A stretch of 42,614 nt of DNA, taken from contig JAACFE010000011.1 in the NCBI GenBank assembly GCA_009937525.1, positions 1-42,614 on the forward strand, read 5' to 3'. The position numbers and the translations under genes were made by a program. Positions 19,595 to 29,576 of this stretch are shown here, in pieces (position 1 is the first letter of the stretch; the number at the start of each line of letters is the position of its first letter). The notes under the pieces are model-generated. The model worked only from the letters and a program-made list of their open reading frames with translations, did no database searches and was not told the DNA's origin. The stretch comes from Gammaproteobacteria bacterium (GTDB lineage Bacteria; Pseudomonadota; Gammaproteobacteria; Steroidobacterales; Woeseiaceae).

Positions 19595-20239
19595 ATGACG
19601 CCGATCGGCATTTTTGGCGGCACCTTCGATCCGATTCACTATGGCCACCTGCGAACGGCATTCGAATTGCTGCAGGCCCTGCGCTTCGACGAGGTGCGTT
19701 TCATGCCCTGCGGCGATCCCCCGCACAGGGGCATGACCCTCGCGCCGGCGGCGTTGCGGCTGGACATGGTGCGGCTTGCGACGTGCGATGAACCGAATTT
19801 CGTGGTCGACGATCGCGAACTGCGCAGGGAGGGGCCGTCCTATTCCGTCGACACCCTGGCGAGCCTTCGGGAGGAATTTCCGGGCCGTTCGTTGTGTCTG
19901 ATAACGGGTATGGACGCGTTTCTGGGATTGCCTACCTGGCATCGATGGGATGAAATTCTCGATTTCGCCCATATCGTCGTCGCCCACAGGCCCGGGTGGC
20001 GGGTGCCGGATGAGGGCGCCCTGGGCACCCTGCTCGCAGAGCGGAGGACGGCGCGCGCCAGGGATCTGCACGAGCGACTGCGGGGAAACATCTACGTCCA
20101 TGCCGTGACACAACTGGAGATCGCGTCGACTGAAATCAGGAGCCTGGTGGCGGAAGGGTACGATCCACGCTACCTGATGCCCGATTCCGTGCGCGACGCA
20201 ATACTGGAGAGTTCGTGTTACACCAATGCAGGCAAGTAA
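19595..20239 (+). CDS. nadD: Nicotinate-nucleotide adenylyltransferase
   Basis: NadD converts nicotinate mononucleotide and ATP to deamido-NAD, a late step in NAD synthesis. The 214-residue protein has the nucleotidyltransferase signature GIFGGTFDPIHYGHLR near the N-terminus and IASTEIRSLVAEG near the C-terminus, the ISSTxIR motif of the family. The length matches E. coli NadD (213). The frame is open upstream into holA, but ATG 19595 (MTPIGIFGG) is the conserved start and follows GGGAG. It lies 28 nt after the holA stop. Confidence 0.97.
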   Translation: MTPIGIFGGTFDPIHYGHLRTAFELLQALRFDEVRFMPCGDPPHRGMTLAPAALRLDMVRLATCDEPNFVVDDRELRREGPSYSVDTLASLREEFPGRSLCLITGMDAFLGLPTWHRWDEILDFAHIVVAHRPGWRVPDEGALGTLLAERRTARARDLHERLRGNIYVHAVTQLEIASTEIRSLVAEGYDPRYLMPDSVRDAILESSCYTNAGK

Positions 20240-20277
20240 TTGAGGAGACCAAAAACGAATGAAGATGAGCAGCACGC

Positions 20278-20631
20278 ATGAATAGCGAGCAACTGAGAGA
20301 CCTGGTCGTCGAGGCGCTCGAAGACATCAAGGCAAAAGATATCGTCAAGCTCGATGTACGCGACATGACGACCGTAACCGATTACATGGTCGTCGCCAGC
20401 GGTACATCGACCCGCCACGTGCAGGCGCTGGTCGACAACGTTGTCGAGAAGGCGTCTCAGGCCGGCCACAAGCCGATCGGCGTGGAGGGAGAGAGCGGTG
20501 GCGAATGGGTCTTGCTCGATCTGCAGGACACGCTGGTACATGTCATGCTGCCCAAAGTGCGTGAGTTCTATAACCTGGAAAAACTCTGGTCGTTGCGCCC
20601 GACCGGAGACCTTGCCGCGACGGAACGGTAA
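20278..20631 (+). CDS. rsfS: Ribosomal silencing factor RsfS
   Basis: RsfS binds ribosomal protein L14 and blocks subunit joining, reducing translation in starvation. The 117-residue product shows [41 protein letters not shown] and [21 protein letters not shown], all family hallmarks. ATG 20278 fits the family N-terminus but has no near ribosome-binding site. Instead GAGGAGA (20242-20248) is well spaced for an upstream 8-codon frame (20259-20285) that ends on the overlap ATGAATAG, hinting at coupled re-initiation. It sits between nadD and rlmH, the usual order. Confidence 0.96.
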   Translation: MNSEQLRDLVVEALEDIKAKDIVKLDVRDMTTVTDYMVVASGTSTRHVQALVDNVVEKASQAGHKPIGVEGESGGEWVLLDLQDTLVHVMLPKVREFYNLEKLWSLRPTGDLAATER

Positions 20632-20666
20632 GGCGTATCCAGTAAGGCATCCGGGAGAAACCCGCC

Positions 20667-21137
20667 GTGCACATACGGCTGCTAGCGGTCGGCGAGCGCC
20701 AGCCGGCCTGGGTCGACGACGCGTTTCGGGACTATGCCGGGCGCTTCCCGCCACAGTGGAAATTCAGGCTGGACGTCGTCGCGACGGCAAAGCGCGGCAA
20801 GTCTGATGACGCGCAAAGGGCCGTCGAAACCGAAGGCGAGCTGATACTCGGCAAGATTGCTGTGGATGAACAGGTTGTGCTGCTCGATGAACGAGGCAGG
20901 CAGCCCACGAGCCGCGATCTGGCCGGGAAGCTGTCCGCCTGGCAGACAGACGGCCGGGACCTCTGCTTCGTCATCGGCGGCCCGGACGGCGTCTCGCAAC
21001 AATGCCGCGGTCGGGCTGACTTCGTCTGGTCGCTATCGAAACTGACCTTGCCGCACGGCCTCGCGCGGGTCCTGTTCGCGGAGCAGCTGTACCGCGCCTG
21101 GTCGCTGCTGTCCGGTCACCCCTACCATCGCGCCTGA
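20667..21137 (+). CDS. rlmH: 23S rRNA (pseudouridine1915-N3)-methyltransferase
   Basis: RlmH methylates pseudouridine 1915 of 23S rRNA in the assembled 70S ribosome. The 156-residue SPOUT protein shows VLLDERGRQPTSRDLAG, FVIGGPDGVS and the C-terminal SKLTLPHGLARVLFAEQLYRAW followed by HPYHRA, which are diagnostic. The length equals E. coli RlmH (155). It begins with GTG at 20667 following GGGAG. It is partnered with rsfS as in most bacteria. Here it is followed 18 nt later by maf instead of the usual mrdA. Confidence 0.97.
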   Translation: MHIRLLAVGERQPAWVDDAFRDYAGRFPPQWKFRLDVVATAKRGKSDDAQRAVETEGELILGKIAVDEQVVLLDERGRQPTSRDLAGKLSAWQTDGRDLCFVIGGPDGVSQQCRGRADFVWSLSKLTLPHGLARVLFAEQLYRAWSLLSGHPYHRA

Positions 21138-21155
21138 AGGTCGGTCTGGTCGCCC

Positions 21156-21749
21156 ATGTCGGTTCCAAAACTGCATCTGGCTTCATCGTCGCCGAGGCGC
21201 CGGCAGATTCTCGAGCGGATGGGCCTGGAATTCACTGCCGCGGGCGTCGACGTCGACGAACGGCGGCAACCCGGCGAATCCGCGGATATCATGGTGCTGC
21301 GCCTCGCCGTTGCGAAGGCGTGCGCCGTGGAACCCGGGCCCGGCATCGTGATCCTGGGCGCCGACACCGCGGTCGTGCTCGACGGCGAGGTATTCGGAAA
21401 ACCGGCTGGTGAAACGGATGCACTGCGCATGCTGGCAGCATTGTCGGGGCGTCGTCACGAAGTAATGACCGGTGTCGCCGTGCGATCGGGCGACTCAACG
21501 GCAAGCGCACTTTCGGTGACCGAGGTGAAATTTCGCGAGATTCGTCCTGACGAGGCGCTAGAGTACTGGCAAAGTGGGGAGCCTCGCGGCAAGGCCGGCG
21601 CTTATGCCATCCAGGGCTACGCCGGTGCCTTCGTGGAAGAGATCGCGGGGAGTTACACCGGCGTGGTCGGCCTGCCGGTGCTGGAAACCGCTGAATTGTT
21701 GCGTGCGGCCGGCATCGAGCCGTCTGTTGAATTGAAGGACGCGATATGA
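21156..21749 (+). CDS. maf: Maf-family nucleoside triphosphate pyrophosphatase (dTTP/UTP type)
   Basis: Maf proteins hydrolyse non-canonical and some canonical nucleotides; the YhdE type acts on dTTP and UTP. The 197-residue product has LASSSPRRRQILERMGL at the N-terminus and the GADTAVVLDGEVFGKP catalytic segment. The C-terminal SYTGVVGLPVLETAELL is closer to YhdE than to YceF. The stop codon overlaps the rng start in ATGA (21746-21749), so the two genes are translationally coupled. The maf-rng-yhdP order is conserved, but the usual upstream mreBCD genes are absent. Confidence 0.95.
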   Translation: MSVPKLHLASSSPRRRQILERMGLEFTAAGVDVDERRQPGESADIMVLRLAVAKACAVEPGPGIVILGADTAVVLDGEVFGKPAGETDALRMLAALSGRRHEVMTGVAVRSGDSTASALSVTEVKFREIRPDEALEYWQSGEPRGKAGAYAIQGYAGAFVEEIAGSYTGVVGLPVLETAELLRAAGIEPSVELKDAI

Positions 21750-23230
21750 GCGACGAGTCGCGAAAAGAGGAGATCCTGATCAATGTGTCTCCGTCGGAAA
21801 CGAGGGCGGCCTTGCTCGAGAACGGGGTCCTGCAGGAAATTTTCATAGAGCGCACGGGGCGCCGGGGCCTGATCAGCAACATCTACAATGGCCGGGTATC
21901 GCGCGTTCTGCCCGGCATGCAGGCTGCATTCGTGGATATCGGGCTCGATCGTACGGCCTTCCTGCATGCATCGGACATTGCGCGAAACGGCGACGCGGCC
22001 GATGACCCGAGCGAAGATCTGCCGAATATCCGGGAACTCGTCAGGGAGGGGGATCGCCTGCTGGTGCAGGTGGTCAAGGACCCGCTCGGCAACAAGGGTG
22101 CGAGGCTGACGACGTTCATCACGCTGCCGTCGCGTCACCTGGTCCTGATGCCACGGAGCGCCAGCGTTGGTATTTCGGCTCGCATTGACCAGGACGACGA
22201 GCGCGACCGTCTGCGCCTGCTGGTCGAGGAGCTGCTCGTGGAGCATGGTCTGAAGTGCGGTGCCATCGTGCGTACCGTCGCAGAAGGTGCTACGCGGGAT
22301 GCACTGGCAGCCGATCTCGAATACCTCGTCAGGCTCTGGGACGTTATTCAGGAACGGTGCAGGAATGATGATGTAAAACACCTGGTAAACGAGGACCTGT
22401 CGTTGCCGCTGCGCGTGCTTCGCGACCTCGTAACCAGTGACGTCGAGGTGATCCTGGTCGATTCCGAACCGGATTTCGATGCAATGAAGGACTTCGCCGC
22501 GACGTTCCTGCCGGGCGTCGAGGCGCGGCTGGAACACTACGAGCGCAGACGTCCGATATTCGACCTTCACGGGATCGAGGATGAAATTCGCAAGGCGCTG
22601 GACCGAAGTATCCCGCTCAAGTCGGGGGGGTACCTGATATTCGACCAGACGGAAGCAATGACGACGATCGATGTGAACACCGGCGCTTACGTCGGACACC
22701 GTAACCTCGAGGAGACGATCTACCGGACCAATCTCGAGGCCGCGATGGCGATTGCTCGCCAGCTCAGGCTCCGAAACCTGGGCGGGATCATCATCATCGA
22801 TTTCATCGACATGGAAGAGCTGTCGCATCGGGAGAATGTTCTTGCAGTGCTCGAACAGTCACTCGAGGGCGATCACGCGCGCCATCAGATTACTCCCGTA
22901 TCGCCACTCGGACTCGTGGAGATGACGCGCAAGCGCACGCGGGAGAGCCTGCAACACATCCTGTGCGAGGACTGTCCAGGCTGCGAGGGCCGCGGTTTCG
23001 TTCTTACGGCGGAAACCGTGTGCTTCGAAATCCTGCGGGAGATCATTCGACAGGCGCGCCAGTTCGAATTTGACGAGGCATTGGTGCTTGCGCACCAGGA
23101 CGTCATTGAGTTGCTGCTGGACGAGCAGGCGCAGAGTCTCGCGATGCTCAGCGAACAGACCGGCAAGTCCATACGACTGCAGACTGAGTCGCTCTACCTG
23201 CAGGATCAATTCGACGTTGTCCTGATGTAG
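21746..23230 (+). CDS. rng: Ribonuclease G
   Basis: RNase G is an endoribonuclease that processes the 5' end of 16S rRNA and decays some mRNAs. The 494-residue product has an N-terminal S1 domain (about 38-120), the metal-binding aspartates D309 (DVNTGAYVG) and D352 (IIDFIDMEE), and a cysteine link CEDCPGC at 407-413. Its length matches E. coli RNase G (489) and it lacks the long C-terminal degradosome scaffold of RNase E. Translation is coupled to maf by a 4-nt overlap, and yhdP starts 18 nt downstream. Confidence 0.97.
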   Translation: MSDESRKEEILINVSPSETRAALLENGVLQEIFIERTGRRGLISNIYNGRVSRVLPGMQAAFVDIGLDRTAFLHASDIARNGDAADDPSEDLPNIRELVREGDRLLVQVVKDPLGNKGARLTTFITLPSRHLVLMPRSASVGISARIDQDDERDRLRLLVEELLVEHGLKCGAIVRTVAEGATRDALAADLEYLVRLWDVIQERCRNDDVKHLVNEDLSLPLRVLRDLVTSDVEVILVDSEPDFDAMKDFAATFLPGVEARLEHYERRRPIFDLHGIEDEIRKALDRSIPLKSGGYLIFDQTEAMTTIDVNTGAYVGHRNLEETIYRTNLEAAMAIARQLRLRNLGGIIIIDFIDMEELSHRENVLAVLEQSLEGDHARHQITPVSPLGLVEMTRKRTRESLQHILCEDCPGCEGRGFVLTAETVCFEILREIIRQARQFEFDEALVLAHQDVIELLLDEQAQSLAMLSEQTGKSIRLQTESLYLQDQFDVVLM

Positions 23231-23248
23231 TTCGATGCGCGAATCCCG

Positions 23249-26200
23249 ATGAAGAAGTTCCTGCAACGGCTGTTCAAGTATCTTGCCTACCTGGCGGCCG
23301 GCATCGTGATCCTGCTCGCTGTCGCCGTCGGTCTGTTCCGCCTGTTCCTGCCGCGGCTCCCCGAGTATCAGGACGAAATCAAGGCCTGGGCCAGTGCCGC
23401 TATCGGCATGCAGGTGGAATTTTCCGGAATGGACGCCCGCTGGGGTCTCAGCGGACCGCAACTCGAATTCTATGATGCCGAGCTGACTCGCGGCACGCCT
23501 CTGTCGCGAATCATTGCCGCGGAACAGGTGAGTATCGGCGTTGCCCTGTCGCGACTTCTTGCCGACAGGACGCTGGTCGTCGACCGCGTCGTCATTCGCA
23601 ATACTAGCGTCGAGGTGCGCCAACTGCCGAACGGCGAATGGTGGATCCAGGGAATTGCCGCGAGGAATCTGCCTGTCCTGCAATCCGATGAAGCTGGTGA
23701 CCTGGGCGACATCGAGGTCATCGCCGAGGACGTAGAGCTGAACCTGATCCTGCCGGGTGACGAGCAGGCAAAGCCCTTCGAGATAGTGCGCCTCAACGTT
23801 CGCAGCGAGGAACGAAGACTCACCGTCGACGGGACGGTAGCGCTCCCGGAATCACTGGGAAGAGAGCTGCGCGTCGGCGCAACGCAACTGCTCGACGGCA
23901 CCGGAAATGGTGGTGGCTGGGACGTAACGGTCGACGCGCGCGACATCGACCTGGCGGGCGTCGCGGTGCTCGACACGTCGCGCAGCTGGCCCTTGTCGTC
24001 CGGCACCGGCGACGTCGATGCATCCCTTGCCTGGGTCGGGGGGCAGGTCCGTAGTGCGGTAGCGGAATTTTTACTGGACCAGGTGAGCATCGGCGCGCGA
24101 GAAGAATTTTCCGTGGTGGGCCGTCTCGAGTATCACCGGGACACCGATGGCTGGCTTGCGGTGGCGGATGATTTTCAGATCAGCAGCGCACGGGGAACCT
24201 GGCCCGAGTCGTCGCTCAAGCTCGAAACCAGTATCGACGGCGACGGTTCCGTCGTAATGCTGGACGCAAGGGGAGATTTCCTGAATCTCACCGATATACA
24301 GCTGTTTGCGCCACTGCTTGCGGACCGGCAGAGAGACATGCTCGACGGGCTCGCACCCGACGGAATCGTCCGCGACCTCGTGGCTACGGTCTCCGATGTC
24401 CACACGGACTCGCCACGATACGCAATATCGGCGGATCTCGAGAACACCGGTTTCGCGGTATACGAGGACCGTCCGGGCGTCCGCGGATTCACCGGCCGGC
24501 TGCGGGCGGACTGGTCGGGCGGCCGGCTGGAGATCGGGTCCCGGGACATGGTTATCGATCTGGGCAGCCGTCTGGCCGAACCCGTGCCGATCGACAATGC
24601 CACTGGCACCGTCATCTGGCGCCGCAGCGGCGAGCGCATCACCGTGTTGTCCGACAACATAACGATCAGCAATGCCGACCTGGAGAGCCAGAACAACATC
24701 CAGGTCACGCTGGACAAGGGGACGGCGCCGGTCATCGATCTCGTGTCCCGATGGAGCATTGCCGACATCGGTTCCGCAAAACGCTTTATCCCGGGGCAGG
24801 TCATGCACCGCAAGCTCTACGACTGGTTCCAGTATGCGCTGGTGTCCGGGAGCATCCCGAGCGGAACGACACGGCTCTACGGCCCACTCGACAAGTTCCC
24901 GTTCGACAGCGGAGAGGGACGCTTTCTGCTGGAAGCGAATGTACGCGACACGACCTTCAAGTTTCTGCCTAACTGGCCGGCTGCCGAAATTATCGACATG
25001 GACGTGATTCTCGACAACACGCGCCTCTACACGGAGCGCAATCGTTCGATCAATCGGGGCAGGGAGGTCGTGGACGCGCAGGTAGAGATCGACGATCTCC
25101 GCAAGCCGGTGCTGACCATCGACTCCTACTCGACCGGTACGCTGGAGTCGCTGTACAACTACGCGCAGACCAGCCCCATCGCGAAGGTATTCGGCGGCCA
25201 CCTGAGACGCGTGAGAGTGACCGGCGACGCGGCGTTCAAACTCGATCTCATGGTGCCGATTGCGGACTGGCGCAATTTCACGTTCAGCGCTCGAATCGTC
25301 AGCAACGAGGGCAGCCTGCAGGTCGAAGGATTCGATCCTCCTGTGACCGGACTGAACGGTGTGGTGACCATCGACCGGGAGAGTGTCACGAGCGAGGCGC
25401 TGGGAGGCGTGTTCCTCGGGCGGCCCGTGCAGATAGAGCTCGACGACGCGCCGGATGAACTGCCAGAGTTCCAGGTGATCGCCCGTGCACGAGGCACCGT
25501 CGATGCGCAGGGCCTGACGGACGGCCTCGGGTTGCCGGTCGCCGGCCTGGTCGACGGCGAGACGGAGTACGGCGTCGACCTGTTGTTTCCGCGGGGCGGT
25601 ATGGAGGAACCCACGCCGTTCACGATTCGCGTCAGCAGCGACCTCGTCGGCCTCGCAGTCGATCTGCCGGAACCATTGCTGAAACCGCGGGCAGAGGTCG
25701 CAAACATTGCGGGCGAAATTGCACTGGTGCCGGGCGGACAACGCATCGAAAGCCGCGGAGAAGCCGACGGTGGTGTGAGCTGGAGAGTCGGCTTCGCGAA
25801 TGACGACGGCGTATGGGACCTGGAGCGCGGCACGCTCGCTTTGGGCGGCGGAGCGCTCGAGGACGCCGGGACTCGCGGGCTGCACATTCGGGGGAATATC
25901 GAGAGCATCAGGCTGGACGAGTGGCTGCGCCTGTCGCGCGGAGACGAGAAGCGCACGGGCACTGCCGACAGAATCCGGTCCATCGATGTGAGCGTCGACA
26001 GCCTGCGCCTGCTGGGTCAGCACCTGGAAAAACATCGGGTCAGGGTGGATCGCAGCGCCCGCGACTGGCTGGTGCAGTTCGAGGGCGAACAGGTGACGGG
26101 TTCCGTATTCGTGCCTTATGACCTCGCGTCGGATCGTGCCGTGGTGCTCGATATGGAACGGCTGATCCTGCCCGGCGACGGCGATCAGGACGTTGCCGCG

Positions 26201-27088
26201 GACAGCGAACAGATCGATCCGAGGACCCTGCCGCCCATTACGATCAAAGCTGCGGAGTTCGCGTTGGGCAATCGATTTCTCGGTGCGGTCGAAACGCAAT
26301 TTGCACGCACGAACGAAGGCCTCGTCGCCGACACTTTCTTCGCCCGGGACTCTGCCTTTGAAGTCGTCGGCAACGCCCGCTGGGTCGCGGATTCGACCGA
26401 TGCAACGGGCTATCGCAGCTTCCTGATGGCGACGCTCAAGAGCACCGACGTCAAGACCACTATGCAGCGACTCGATTACGCGCCGGGCATCGTCAGTGAC
26501 GACATGACGCTACTGTTCGACGTCAGCTGGTCGGGCGGGCCGCGAACCGACGTGTTCGACTCCCTCGACGGAGACGTGCAGGTGCGGTTCGGCGCCGGGC
26601 AGCTCGACGAAATAGAACCGGGCGCCGGACGCCTGTTCGGATTGATGAGCATCGTCGCCCTGCCGCGACGATTGTCGCTGGACTTTACCGACGTATTCGA
26701 CAAGGGTTTCGGGTTTGACATCATCGACGGCACGTTCCGCATCGTCGACGGCGAAGCCTATACCTGCAACCTGTCGCTCGAGGGCCCTGCCGCGAATATC
26801 GCCATCATCGGCCGCGCCAGCCTCACGGATTTCGACTACGAGCAGGCGGCGGTCGTGGCCGCAAACTTCGGCAACACCTTGCCAGTGGTCGGCGCCGTGG
26901 TCGCCGGGCCACAGGTAGCGGCGGCGCTGCTGATTTTTTCACAGATCTTCAAGAAGCCGCTGCAGGAGATGGGGCAGGTCTACTACGCGATCGACGGTCC
27001 ATGGGACGACCCCATGATAGAGGGCACGGGCGCGGCCGATTTCGCATCGCGCGCCGAACAGACCGGCTGCATCCTGGATTCGGAGTAG
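23249..27088 (+). CDS. yhdP: YhdP-family AsmA-like envelope protein
   Basis: YhdP is a very large inner-membrane-anchored periplasmic protein of the AsmA/VPS13-like group, implicated in moving phospholipids to the outer membrane. The 1279-residue product has one N-terminal membrane helix (about 8-31) and a long periplasmic region rich in beta strands. Its C-terminal part (about 1060-1240) has the AsmA-like FGLMSIVALPRRLSLDFTDVF segment. The length matches E. coli YhdP (1266). The ATG at 23249 lies in ATGA overlap with a 5-codon frame beginning at 23235; no ribosome-binding site is obvious. It is followed 38 nt later by the nitrilase gene. Confidence 0.95.
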   Translation: MKKFLQRLFKYLAYLAAGIVILLAVAVGLFRLFLPRLPEYQDEIKAWASAAIGMQVEFSGMDARWGLSGPQLEFYDAELTRGTPLSRIIAAEQVSIGVALSRLLADRTLVVDRVVIRNTSVEVRQLPNGEWWIQGIAARNLPVLQSDEAGDLGDIEVIAEDVELNLILPGDEQAKPFEIVRLNVRSEERRLTVDGTVALPESLGRELRVGATQLLDGTGNGGGWDVTVDARDIDLAGVAVLDTSRSWPLSSGTGDVDASLAWVGGQVRSAVAEFLLDQVSIGAREEFSVVGRLEYHRDTDGWLAVADDFQISSARGTWPESSLKLETSIDGDGSVVMLDARGDFLNLTDIQLFAPLLADRQRDMLDGLAPDGIVRDLVATVSDVHTDSPRYAISADLENTGFAVYEDRPGVRGFTGRLRADWSGGRLEIGSRDMVIDLGSRLAEPVPIDNATGTVIWRRSGERITVLSDNITISNADLESQNNIQVTLDKGTAPVIDLVSRWSIADIGSAKRFIPGQVMHRKLYDWFQYALVSGSIPSGTTRLYGPLDKFPFDSGEGRFLLEANVRDTTFKFLPNWPAAEIIDMDVILDNTRLYTERNRSINRGREVVDAQVEIDDLRKPVLTIDSYSTGTLESLYNYAQTSPIAKVFGGHLRRVRVTGDAAFKLDLMVPIADWRNFTFSARIVSNEGSLQVEGFDPPVTGLNGVVTIDRESVTSEALGGVFLGRPVQIELDDAPDELPEFQVIARARGTVDAQGLTDGLGLPVAGLVDGETEYGVDLLFPRGGMEEPTPFTIRVSSDLVGLAVDLPEPLLKPRAEVANIAGEIALVPGGQRIESRGEADGGVSWRVGFANDDGVWDLERGTLALGGGALEDAGTRGLHIRGNIESIRLDEWLRLSRGDEKRTGTADRIRSIDVSVDSLRLLGQHLEKHRVRVDRSARDWLVQFEGEQVTGSVFVPYDLASDRAVVLDMERLILPGDGDQDVAADSEQIDPRTLPPITIKAAEFALGNRFLGAVETQFARTNEGLVADTFFARDSAFEVVGNARWVADSTDATGYRSFLMATLKSTDVKTTMQRLDYAPGIVSDDMTLLFDVSWSGGPRTDVFDSLDGDVQVRFGAGQLDEIEPGAGRLFGLMSIVALPRRLSLDFTDVFDKGFGFDIIDGTFRIVDGEAYTCNLSLEGPAANIAIIGRASLTDFDYEQAAVVAANFGNTLPVVGAVVAGPQVAAALLIFSQIFKKPLQEMGQVYYAIDGPWDDPMIEGTGAADFASRAEQTGCILDSE

Positions 27089-27126
27089 AATCCCGTGGCA
27101 GAGGAACGCAGGAGAGGGAGCACATC

Positions 27127-27933
27127 GTGCGGGTAGCAGCCATCCAGATGAACAGTGGTGCCGACCTTGAGCAGAATCTCGAGCTCACTGCGCAGCTGCT
27201 GTCGGACGCGGCCCGAGGCGGCTGCACACTTGCCGTACTGCCCGAAAATTTCGCACTGATGCCGGAGCGCGGCAGGGACAAGTCCAGGCATGCGGAGCGT
27301 CCCGGTGCGGGCCCTGTTCAGGACTTCCTCGCCGAGAACGCGGCGAGGCATGGCATGTGGATCATCGGCGGCAGTATGCCGCTCGAGTCGCCCGAACCGC
27401 AGCGCGTCTATGGCGCCTGCATCGTCGTGGATGACAGTGGCGACACGAAGGCCATCTATCGAAAGATACACCTGTTCGACGTCGACCTGCCGGACACGGA
27501 GGAGTCCTACCGGGAGTCCCATTCGATGTATGCCGGGGACGAGCCGACGACCGTGGACACGCCGGCAGGGCGGGTCGGGCTGACAATCTGCTACGACCTG
27601 CGTTTTCCCGAACTGTACCGAACCCTCGTCGATGCCGGGGCAGCGCTGTTCACGGTCCCGGCGGCGTTCACGGCCGTAACCGGCGCCGCGCACTGGCATA
27701 CGCTGCTGCGCGCCCGCGCCATCGAGAACCTTGCGTTCGTCATCGCGCCGGGGCAGTTTGGCACACACCCTGACAACCGGGAGACTTACGGCCACTCGTT
27801 GATCGTGGATCCGTGGGGACGGATCCTCGCCGAACAGCCGTCGGGAAACTGCGCGGTGATGGCCGACATCGATCCGGGATCACCGGGTACACTGCGCGAG
27901 CGCTTTCCGGCCCTCGCCAATCGTCGCTTGTAG
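27127..27933 (+). CDS. Carbon-nitrogen hydrolase (Nit1/Nit2-like amidase)
   Basis: A cytoplasmic nitrilase-superfamily amidase. The catalytic triad is E40 (LPENFALMP), K113 (YRKIHLFDVDLP) and C155 (TICYDLRFPELYR). The CYDLRFPELYR form is typical of the Nit1 branch, whose members hydrolyse deaminated glutathione; that substrate is likely but not proven. The 268-residue length fits. I chose GTG 27127 because it gives the conserved N-terminus MRVAAIQMNS and follows GGAGAGGGAG; upstream codons in the same frame overlap yhdP. The yhdP-nit-tldD order is conserved in many gammaproteobacteria. Confidence 0.93.
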   Translation: MRVAAIQMNSGADLEQNLELTAQLLSDAARGGCTLAVLPENFALMPERGRDKSRHAERPGAGPVQDFLAENAARHGMWIIGGSMPLESPEPQRVYGACIVVDDSGDTKAIYRKIHLFDVDLPDTEESYRESHSMYAGDEPTTVDTPAGRVGLTICYDLRFPELYRTLVDAGAALFTVPAAFTAVTGAAHWHTLLRARAIENLAFVIAPGQFGTHPDNRETYGHSLIVDPWGRILAEQPSGNCAVMADIDPGSPGTLRERFPALANRRL

Positions 27934-27942
27934 GAGCAACAG

Positions 27943-29391
27943 TTGAATAAGGAAGTAGATCCGATCGAGTCGGTCATGGCCGACATGCTCGCCCCCGCCG
28001 GACTGGAGGAGCGTCATCTCAGCAAGACGCTCGGCAGTATCCTGCGCGGCGGCGTGGATTACGCCGACCTGTATTTCCAGGTGACACGACAGGAGAGCTG
28101 GACGCTGGAGGACGGGATTATCCGTGAAGGCAATTTCAATCTCGACCAGGGTGTCGGGGTGCGGGCCGTGAGCGGGGAAAAGACCGGTCTCGCGTATTCC
28201 GACGAATTGATGTTGCCGGCCCTGGAACATGCCGCGGGCGCCGCACGTGCCATAGCACGGCAAGGTGAAAGCAAGCAGGTAGCCGCGTGGCGACGCGGCG
28301 GCATCGCGCCGTTGTATACCGTCACCGACCCCACGGCCAGCGTGCCCGATGCAGAAAAGACGGCGCTCATTACTCGCATCGACGCCGCGACGCGCGCCCT
28401 CGATGCGCGGCTCGAGCAGGTGATCATCAGCATGACGAGCAGCCAGGATCTCGTGCTCGTCGCAGGGTCGGACGGCACCCTCGCCGCCGACGTGCGGCCG
28501 CTGGTTCGATTCAACGTCAGTGTGATACTGGAGCAGGACGGCCGCCGCGAGCAGGGTTATTCCGGCGGCGGCGCGCGGGCCGACCTGACTTATTTTCTTG
28601 CCGGGGACCGACCAATGGAGTACGCAAGGGAAGCCGTGCGCCAGGCCACCGTTGCGCTGGAGGCGGTGCCGGCGCCCGCCGGCACGATGCCCGTCGTGCT
28701 CGGCCCTGGATGGCCGGGTATCCTGCTGCACGAAGCCGTTGGACACGGGCTGGAGGGAGACTTCAACCGCAAGGGAACCTCCGCGTTTTCCGGGAAGGTC
28801 GGGCAGCGCGTCGCTGCGCGCCACTGCACGATCGTCGATGACGGCACCATACCGAATCGTCGCGGTTCGCTCGCGATCGACGACGAGGGAACGCCCGGGA
28901 AGTACAACGTGCTCGTCGAGGATGGGGTGCTCCGGGGCTACATGCAGGACAAGCTGAACGCCCGCCTGATGGGCGTGGCGCCGACGGGCAACGGCCGCCG
29001 GGAATCGTATGCACACATGCCGATGCCGCGCATGACGAACACCTATATGCTTGCCGGGCCGCACGACCATGAGGAAATCATAGCGTCCGTAAAGAAGGGC
29101 CTGTATGCGCCGAATTTCGGGGGTGGGCAGGTCGATATCACGTCGGGCAAGTTCGTGTTCTCGGCGAGTGAGGCGTACCTGATCGAGAACGGCGCTATTA
29201 CGGCACCCGTCAAAGGGGCGATGCTGATCGGCGACGGCCCGGACGCGCTGACGAAGATATCCATGGTAGGCAACGACCTCCGGCTGGACGACGGCGTGGG
29301 TACCTGCGGCAAGGAGGGCCAGTCGGTGCCCGTCGGTGTCGGCCAGCCGACACTGAAAATCGATGAACTGACCGTCGGCGGAACCGCCTAG
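27943..29391 (+). CDS. tldD: Metalloprotease TldD
   Basis: TldD is the catalytic subunit of the TldD/TldE (PmbA) peptidase that processes modified peptides such as microcin B17 precursors and CcdA. The 482-residue product has the HExxxH zinc motif HEAVGH at 263-268 within [16 protein letters not shown], plus the distal ligand region [19 protein letters not shown]. It starts with TTG at 27943, preceded by GGAG (27932-27935) at good spacing. The stop is followed by a 185-nt non-coding region. Its partner pmbA is 4.3 kb downstream on the same strand. Confidence 0.97.
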   Translation: MNKEVDPIESVMADMLAPAGLEERHLSKTLGSILRGGVDYADLYFQVTRQESWTLEDGIIREGNFNLDQGVGVRAVSGEKTGLAYSDELMLPALEHAAGAARAIARQGESKQVAAWRRGGIAPLYTVTDPTASVPDAEKTALITRIDAATRALDARLEQVIISMTSSQDLVLVAGSDGTLAADVRPLVRFNVSVILEQDGRREQGYSGGGARADLTYFLAGDRPMEYAREAVRQATVALEAVPAPAGTMPVVLGPGWPGILLHEAVGHGLEGDFNRKGTSAFSGKVGQRVAARHCTIVDDGTIPNRRGSLAIDDEGTPGKYNVLVEDGVLRGYMQDKLNARLMGVAPTGNGRRESYAHMPMPRMTNTYMLAGPHDHEEIIASVKKGLYAPNFGGGQVDITSGKFVFSASEAYLIENGAITAPVKGAMLIGDGPDALTKISMVGNDLRLDDGVGTCGKEGQSVPVGVGQPTLKIDELTVGGTA

Positions 29392-29466
29392 GCCAGCCAG
29401 TCGCTTTTGACGGCACGCACGCCTCGCTACAGGTACAAGACCGCAGGTGTCGCCGCGATGCGACTA

Positions 29467-29519
29467 TTGACATAACTGTCATTGCCCGGGAATTTTCAAG
29501 GCTTGTGAGCCAGCTCAAC
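29467..29519 (+). promoter_or_regulatory. Possible control region for the 29577 small gene
   Basis: In the 185-nt gap after tldD there is a perfect -35 box TTGACA (29467-29472) inside a palindrome TGACA-TAAC-TGTCA (29468-29481). Downstream is a partial CRP-type site TGTGA-N6-TCA (29504-29517). The -10 at 16-18 nt spacing is poor (GAATTT), so the promoter assignment is tentative. The rest of the gap holds nothing else I can name. Confidence 0.3.
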
Positions 29520-29576
29520 GCACCGCGCCGCAGGCTGCGGTATCGTTGCGCGCGTCTCACACGAGGGAAGTAACTC

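Noticed and set aside
24071-26299. A 742-codon open frame on the minus strand opposite yhdP
   Set aside because: Same reason: fully antisense to a well-supported gene, with no recognisable motif.
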